DNA of 16,658 nucleotides, taken from the NCBI GenBank assembly GCA_937893675.1, contig CALBGI010000026.1, forward strand, positions 1-16,658. Direction: 5' to 3'. This stretch comes from an uncultured Blautia sp. GTDB taxonomy: Bacteria; Bacillota; Clostridia; Lachnospirales; Lachnospiraceae. Position numbers and translations under genes: made by a program. Within the stretch, counting starts at the first letter, position 1. Every line of letters begins with the position of its first letter. Shown one piece after another: positions 14,179-16,658 of this stretch. The notes under the pieces are model-generated. The model saw only the letters and a list, made by a program, of their open reading frames with translations. It was not told where the DNA came from and did no database searches.

Positions 14179-14192
14179 TACCTATTCTCTAT

Positions 14193-14232
14193 AAATCCTG
14201 GAAATTCTACAAATTTCCGGGATTTCTTTTTT
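14193..14232 (+). terminator. Orphan plus-strand terminator upstream of the XRE gene
   Basis: AAATCCTGGAAATT (14193-14206) pairs with AATTTCCGGGATTT (14212-14225) over 14 positions with one T-G pair and a 5-base loop, followed by CTTTTTT. This is a textbook intrinsic terminator on the plus strand only. No plus-strand gene ends nearby; the preceding genes are on the minus strand. Confidence 0.8.
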
Positions 14233-14283
14233 ACTCTGCTGCCTCATGTAAATTTTCCGGGCAAAATTGATTCATACAATGGG

Positions 14284-14312
14284 TGGCACTTTTTCCCCAC
14301 ACATTTTATAAT
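14284..14312 (+). promoter_or_regulatory. Promoter of the XRE regulator gene
   Basis: TGGCAC (14284-14289), a 17-base spacer and a perfect TATAAT (14307-14312) lie about 30 bases before the start codon. The -35 is weak, the -10 strong. Confidence 0.6.
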
Positions 14313-14341
14313 TGTTCTATCAACAAACAGGAGGCAGCACA

Positions 14342-14908
14342 ATGAACTTAGGAAACCAGTTATTCCATGCAAGAAAAAAATGCGGTCTGTCCCAGGAAGC
14401 TGTAGCCGAAAAGCTGGGTGTCAGCAGACAGACCATTTCCAAATGGGAAACCAACGAAACAATACCTGATATTTACCAGTCGAAAAAAATGGCACGTCTG
14501 TACAATACCTCGCTGGATGAGTTGTTCGAATTCGACGTGGAACTCAGCGAAATACAGGAAGTCATCAATAAATCCACCCCGGAAGTTGAAGAAAAAATCG
14601 ACTGGACAAACACCTGGGGTAAAAAATATCCTGTTCTTTTGAACTATCAGGACAAAGTAAACATCCCCAACTACGCCCACCGGATCAACACCATGCTGGA
14701 TGAATTAAAACAGGAATGCCAGTACAGTGAGCTGGACGCCATGCTGGTGCTCAAAGACATTTTGTACCAGGTCTGGAAAAACCGCAAAAACATTCTAAAT
14801 AATATTCTTCTGCCGAGTACTCGTTTTTCGAGTACTCGCTTCTTTTTTAACCGTACTTCTATTATTATTGACTTATCAGTTAATAATAGTTATAATATTG
14901 ACCAATAA
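14342..14908 (+). CDS. XRE family HTH regulator with read-through C-terminal extension
   Basis: The start is the ATG at 14342, preceded by AGGAGG at 7 bases. The helix-turn-helix is at about 5-58 (GNQLFHARKKCGLSQEAVAE, 'GVSRQTISKWETNETIPDI'). A conserved C-terminal part follows (about 66-148), including 'IDWTNTWGKKYPVLLNYQD' and 'SELDAMLVLKDILYQVWKNRK', seen in small Firmicutes XRE regulators near 150 residues. The last 38 residues (about 151-188, from ILNNILLPSTRF) look unlike protein selected for function. Their codons run through a perfect hairpin with a T tract (14814-14848), then through the promoter and operator of the downstream TetR gene. The original stop has probably been lost. Both other frames have stop codons within about 20 bases of codon 150. 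The regulator should still bind DNA; its target is unknown. Confidence 0.85.
   Translation: MNLGNQLFHARKKCGLSQEAVAEKLGVSRQTISKWETNETIPDIYQSKKMARLYNTSLDELFEFDVELSEIQEVINKSTPEVEEKIDWTNTWGKKYPVLLNYQDKVNIPNYAHRINTMLDELKQECQYSELDAMLVLKDILYQVWKNRKNILNNILLPSTRFSSTRFFFNRTSIIIDLSVNNSYNIDQ
14814..14848 (+). terminator. Intrinsic terminator inside the XRE reading frame
   Basis: Two copies of the palindrome CGAGTACTCG (14814-14823 and 14829-14838) flank TTTTT, giving a perfect 10-bp stem with a 5-base loop, followed by CTTCTTTTTT. Its position inside the open reading frame suggests it once lay after the XRE stop. Confidence 0.7.
14868..14896 (+). promoter_or_regulatory. Strong sigma-A promoter of the tetR-antiporter pair
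   Basis: TTGACT (14868-14873), a 17-base spacer and a perfect TATAAT (14891-14896). It overlaps the 3' end of the XRE reading frame and lies about 36 bases before the TetR start codon. Confidence 0.85.
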
Positions 14909-14919
14909 GTCAATATTAT
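14892..14919 (+). promoter_or_regulatory. Palindromic TetR operator overlapping the -10 and start site
   Basis: ATAATATTGAC (14892-14902) and GTCAATATTAT (14909-14919) are perfect inverted 11-bp arms around a 6-base centre. A third half-site, ATTGACTTAT, covers the -35 (14867-14876) and is the exact inverse of ATAAGTCAAT (14905-14914). Binding here would block the promoter, giving autorepression by the adjacent TetR protein. Confidence 0.75.
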
Positions 14920-14931
14920 TGGAGGTGCAAC

Positions 14932-15537
14932 TTGAAGAAAAGTGAAAAAACAGAGCTTACCATATCAAAAATCATGGAAGCCGCTATGAATGAATTCGGA
15001 AAATACGGCTATGCCGGCGGAACAGTCAATCGTATCTGTAGTTCCGGCATTAATAAAGGGCTGCTCTACCACAATTTCACAGGAAAGGATGACCTTTACC
15101 TGACTTGTCTAAGTCAAAGCAGCCGACAGCTAATGAGGTATCTGGAGCAGGATGGCAGAACAGAAAATCTGGAACTCTATCTGTCTTCGCGTATGGATTT
15201 TTTCAATCAGTTTCCAAATGAGGCACGCATTTTTTTCGAGGCCCTGCTCACCCCGCCACCTCATCTGACGGAAGATATCAACGCCATACTATCTGAATTT
15301 AATATGCTCAACGAAAAAATCTACCGCCGGACACTCGCCCCTCTTACGCTTCGCGAAGGCGTTTCAAAGGAGGAAGCATTATCCTATTTTCGTCTCATGC
15401 AGCTCATGCTGAACGGATATTTCAGCAGTCCTGCATTCCAGAACACGGATTTATCTGAAAAGGTAAAAATCCACGAACGTCTTGTTCCAAAACTGCTGAA
15501 CTTTATGTTATATGGAATTGCGAAAGGAGAGAATTGA
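14932..15537 (+). CDS. TetR/AcrR family regulator, TTG start
   Basis: The 201-residue repressor has the TetR helix-turn-helix at about 10-56: 'TISKIMEAAMNEFGKYGYAGG' continues to 'TVNRICSSGINKGLLYHNFTGKDDLYL', the usual end of the DNA-binding domain. The C-terminal helical ligand domain (about 60-200) is variable, as expected, and gives no ligand clue. The start is TTG (14932-14934) with GGAGGTG 4 bases upstream; the first family-like residues follow at once. It has a strong promoter and a palindromic operator. Its stop lies one base before the antiporter ATG, whose ribosome binding site is inside the TetR coding end, so the two are co-transcribed and the regulator probably controls the antiporter. 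Confidence 0.92.
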   Translation: MKKSEKTELTISKIMEAAMNEFGKYGYAGGTVNRICSSGINKGLLYHNFTGKDDLYLTCLSQSSRQLMRYLEQDGRTENLELYLSSRMDFFNQFPNEARIFFEALLTPPPHLTEDINAILSEFNMLNEKIYRRTLAPLTLREGVSKEEALSYFRLMQLMLNGYFSSPAFQNTDLSEKVKIHERLVPKLLNFMLYGIAKGEN

Positions 15538-15538
15538 A

Positions 15539-16567
15539 ATGTTACTCAACGTACTGCAATGGATTGCCGTCCTGGTAATCGCCTTTGCCGCCGGAAAGCT
15601 CATGACCAAACTAAAAATGCCCGCCATCCTGGGCTGGCTGATCACCGGTATGGTCTTTGGCCCCCACGCCTTCGGTCTCATGCCGCAGAGTGTTCTTGAT
15701 GCCCAGTGGTATAAAACTGTCATCATGTGGATGCAGTGCGCCTTCGGTATTATGCTTGGTTCAGAACTCATCTGGAGCAAACTGAAAACCTCCGGCAAAG
15801 CACTAATTGTCACCACGCTGACCCAGTCTCTCGGGACTTTTTTTGTCGTTTCTCTTGCCTTTGGGATTGCCTTTTATTTTACAAACGTACCCGTTTACCT
15901 TGCCTTTGTTTTTGGCGGTATTGCCCTTGCAACCGCACCTGCTCCTGCCCTGTCCATCGTCAATGAATTTCATGCCAGGGGTCCCGTCACAGACACCCTG
16001 CTTCCCATGACCGTATTGGATGACGTTGTTGGGATCACCGCTACCATGCTGATCGGCTGGCTCATAAACACGTACCTGCTGTCCGGTGTCACACTGAATT
16101 ATATGCTCATGGGTGTTTCCTTTTCCGCTGTATTTTCTAATATGATCACAACCGAACAGCTGGAAAAAATCAATTATTATTTTGCCCCCATTCTCGCCGT
16201 TGCTCTGTATGCCGCTATCCTTGACCTTGGAGCCCCTCTGGATTATCACCTGATCCTCGGCGCCGGCTTCTATACGTTTATCTACATTGCCGCCCGCGCT
16301 TTCGGAAAATATTTCGGTGCCAGAGCCGGCGCATCGCTTATGCATATGCCAAATACTGTCAAAAACTATCTTGGTCTGACATTGCTGCCCCACTCCGGCG
16401 TATCTTTGGTGTTTACTGGCATTATCTGCTCCACCTTGGCAGCTGCGCCGGAGCAGGTTCAGATCATACAGGGCACAATTGCTGCCGCAGCTGTCATCAA
16501 CGAATTTATCGCAGTCATTGCCGCGAAAAAAGGATTTGAGCTTGCCGGGGAAATAAAACGGGTGTAA
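15539..16567 (+). CDS. CPA2-type cation:proton antiporter, apparently shortened
   Basis: A 342-residue membrane protein of the Na+/H+ exchanger (CPA2, KefB/NapA-like) group. The N-terminal half contains 'GKLMTKLKMPAILGWLITGMVFGPHAF' (19-45). The core transport motif ATAPAPALSIVNEFHARGPV (131-150) is followed by the ion-binding pair D161-D162. Later spans include 'APLDYHLILGAG' and 'LLPHSGVSLVFTGI' (about 282-295). Related antiporters are near 390 residues; here the segment right after DDVVGI (161-166) passes almost directly to 'LINTYLLSGVTLNYMLMG', so about 50 residues or two membrane spans seem missing. The frame is open throughout. GGAG lies 9 bases before the ATG. Function may be altered or lost; the ion is unknown (Na+ or K+). 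Confidence 0.85.
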   Translation: MLLNVLQWIAVLVIAFAAGKLMTKLKMPAILGWLITGMVFGPHAFGLMPQSVLDAQWYKTVIMWMQCAFGIMLGSELIWSKLKTSGKALIVTTLTQSLGTFFVVSLAFGIAFYFTNVPVYLAFVFGGIALATAPAPALSIVNEFHARGPVTDTLLPMTVLDDVVGITATMLIGWLINTYLLSGVTLNYMLMGVSFSAVFSNMITTEQLEKINYYFAPILAVALYAAILDLGAPLDYHLILGAGFYTFIYIAARAFGKYFGARAGASLMHMPNTVKNYLGLTLLPHSGVSLVFTGIICSTLAAAPEQVQIIQGTIAAAAVINEFIAVIAAKKGFELAGEIKRV

Positions 16568-16576
16568 AAAGCCTTC

Positions 16577-16604
16577 AAAAGAGAGCAGCCTCACAGCTGC
16601 TCTC
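16577..16604 (-). terminator. Minus-strand terminator (second of tandem pair, right edge)
   Basis: GAGAGCAGC (16581-16589) and GCTGCTCTC (16596-16604) form a perfect 9-bp stem with a 6-base loop. On the minus strand it is followed by TTTT (16580-16577). It would end a minus-strand gene entering from beyond the right edge. Confidence 0.6.
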
Positions 16605-16614
16605 CCAGACTGTC

Positions 16615-16655
16615 AAAGAACCCCTATTAAGCCACGGAAAAATAGAGGTTCTTTT
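16615..16655. terminator. Bidirectional terminator after the antiporter
   Basis: AAAGAACCCCTATT (16615-16628) pairs with AATAGAGGTTCTTT (16641-16654) with one mismatch and a 12-base loop, followed by T residues on the plus strand. It ends the tetR-antiporter transcript, and on the minus strand it is the first hairpin of a tandem terminator. Confidence 0.75.
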
Positions 16656-16658
16656 TCT

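Larger units (their letters stand above)
14075..14232 (+). ncRNA. Possible antisense RNA over the start of the coiled-coil gene
   Basis: A weak plus-strand promoter can be drawn as TTGATA (14040-14045), 17 bases, CATACT (14063-14068). The next plus-strand terminator is the strong hairpin at 14193-14232. The predicted RNA of about 155 bases would be complementary to the first codons, ribosome binding site and whole 5' leader of the coiled-coil mRNA. The terminator is solid, but the promoter match is only fair. Confidence 0.25.

Noticed and set aside
14284..14300. Sigma-54 type promoter starting TGGCAC
   Set aside because: The -12 element (TTGCA) is absent at the required distance, while a perfect TATAAT lies 17 bases downstream.
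14776..14794. Programmed frameshift in the XRE gene at two AAAAAC stretches
   Set aside because: In the reading frame the heptamers are G-AAA-AAC and C-AAA-AAC, not the slippery A-AAA-AAC, and shifting would only give an early stop.
15803..16594. 263-codon minus-strand frame
   Set aside because: Antisense to the antiporter, Gly/Asn/Lys-rich and without family features.

Overview
The window looks like a chromosomal stretch from a Clostridia-class Firmicute, most likely Lachnospiraceae. This is inferred from the gene order yicC-remA-gmk-rpoZ-rimO-pgsA-cinA, strong AGGAGG-type ribosome binding sites, sigma-A promoters of the TTGACa/TATAAT type, the RqcH/NFACT gene, a DUF3784 protein and the overall protein flavour. 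No species can be fixed from sequence alone.

Left part (1-1090): tandem terminator hairpins, a 43-codon highly charged small gene on the minus strand, then a translationally coupled pair of short plus-strand genes of unknown function (350-986). They end at a large structured convergence element shared with the end of cinA.

Housekeeping operon (1102-6571, minus strand): one clear promoter (6613-6641) drives yicC, remA, gmk, rpoZ, rimO, pgsA and cinA. Intergenic gaps are short or negative, except for a 174-base gap between rpoZ and rimO. That gap folds into a long helix with a possible pseudoknot; its G-U pairs make sense only on the transcribed strand. rqcH, encoding the Ala-tailing factor of ribosome quality control, is transcribed divergently (6731-8482).

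Accessory part (8463-16567): an SdpI-like membrane protein, an MFS transporter and a MerR/TipAS-type regulator probably form one unit behind a MerR-style promoter with a 19-bp spacer and a perfect palindrome. Upstream on the same strand is a second unit: an AAA ATPase, a GyrI-like ligand-binding protein and a DUF3784/PH-like membrane protein. Next comes a coiled-coil gene made of nine near-identical 21-bp heptad repeats. On the opposite strand near its start are a possible promoter and a strong orphan terminator, which together suggest an antisense RNA. The right end carries an XRE regulator whose reading frame runs through its own apparent terminator into the next promoter, then a TetR regulator with a clear palindromic operator, and a CPA2-type cation/proton antiporter that appears shortened in the middle.

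The window ends with a tandem hairpin cassette that shares a GACAGTCTGGG linker with the one at the left edge. No tRNA, rRNA, CRISPR array, transposase or phage gene was seen.
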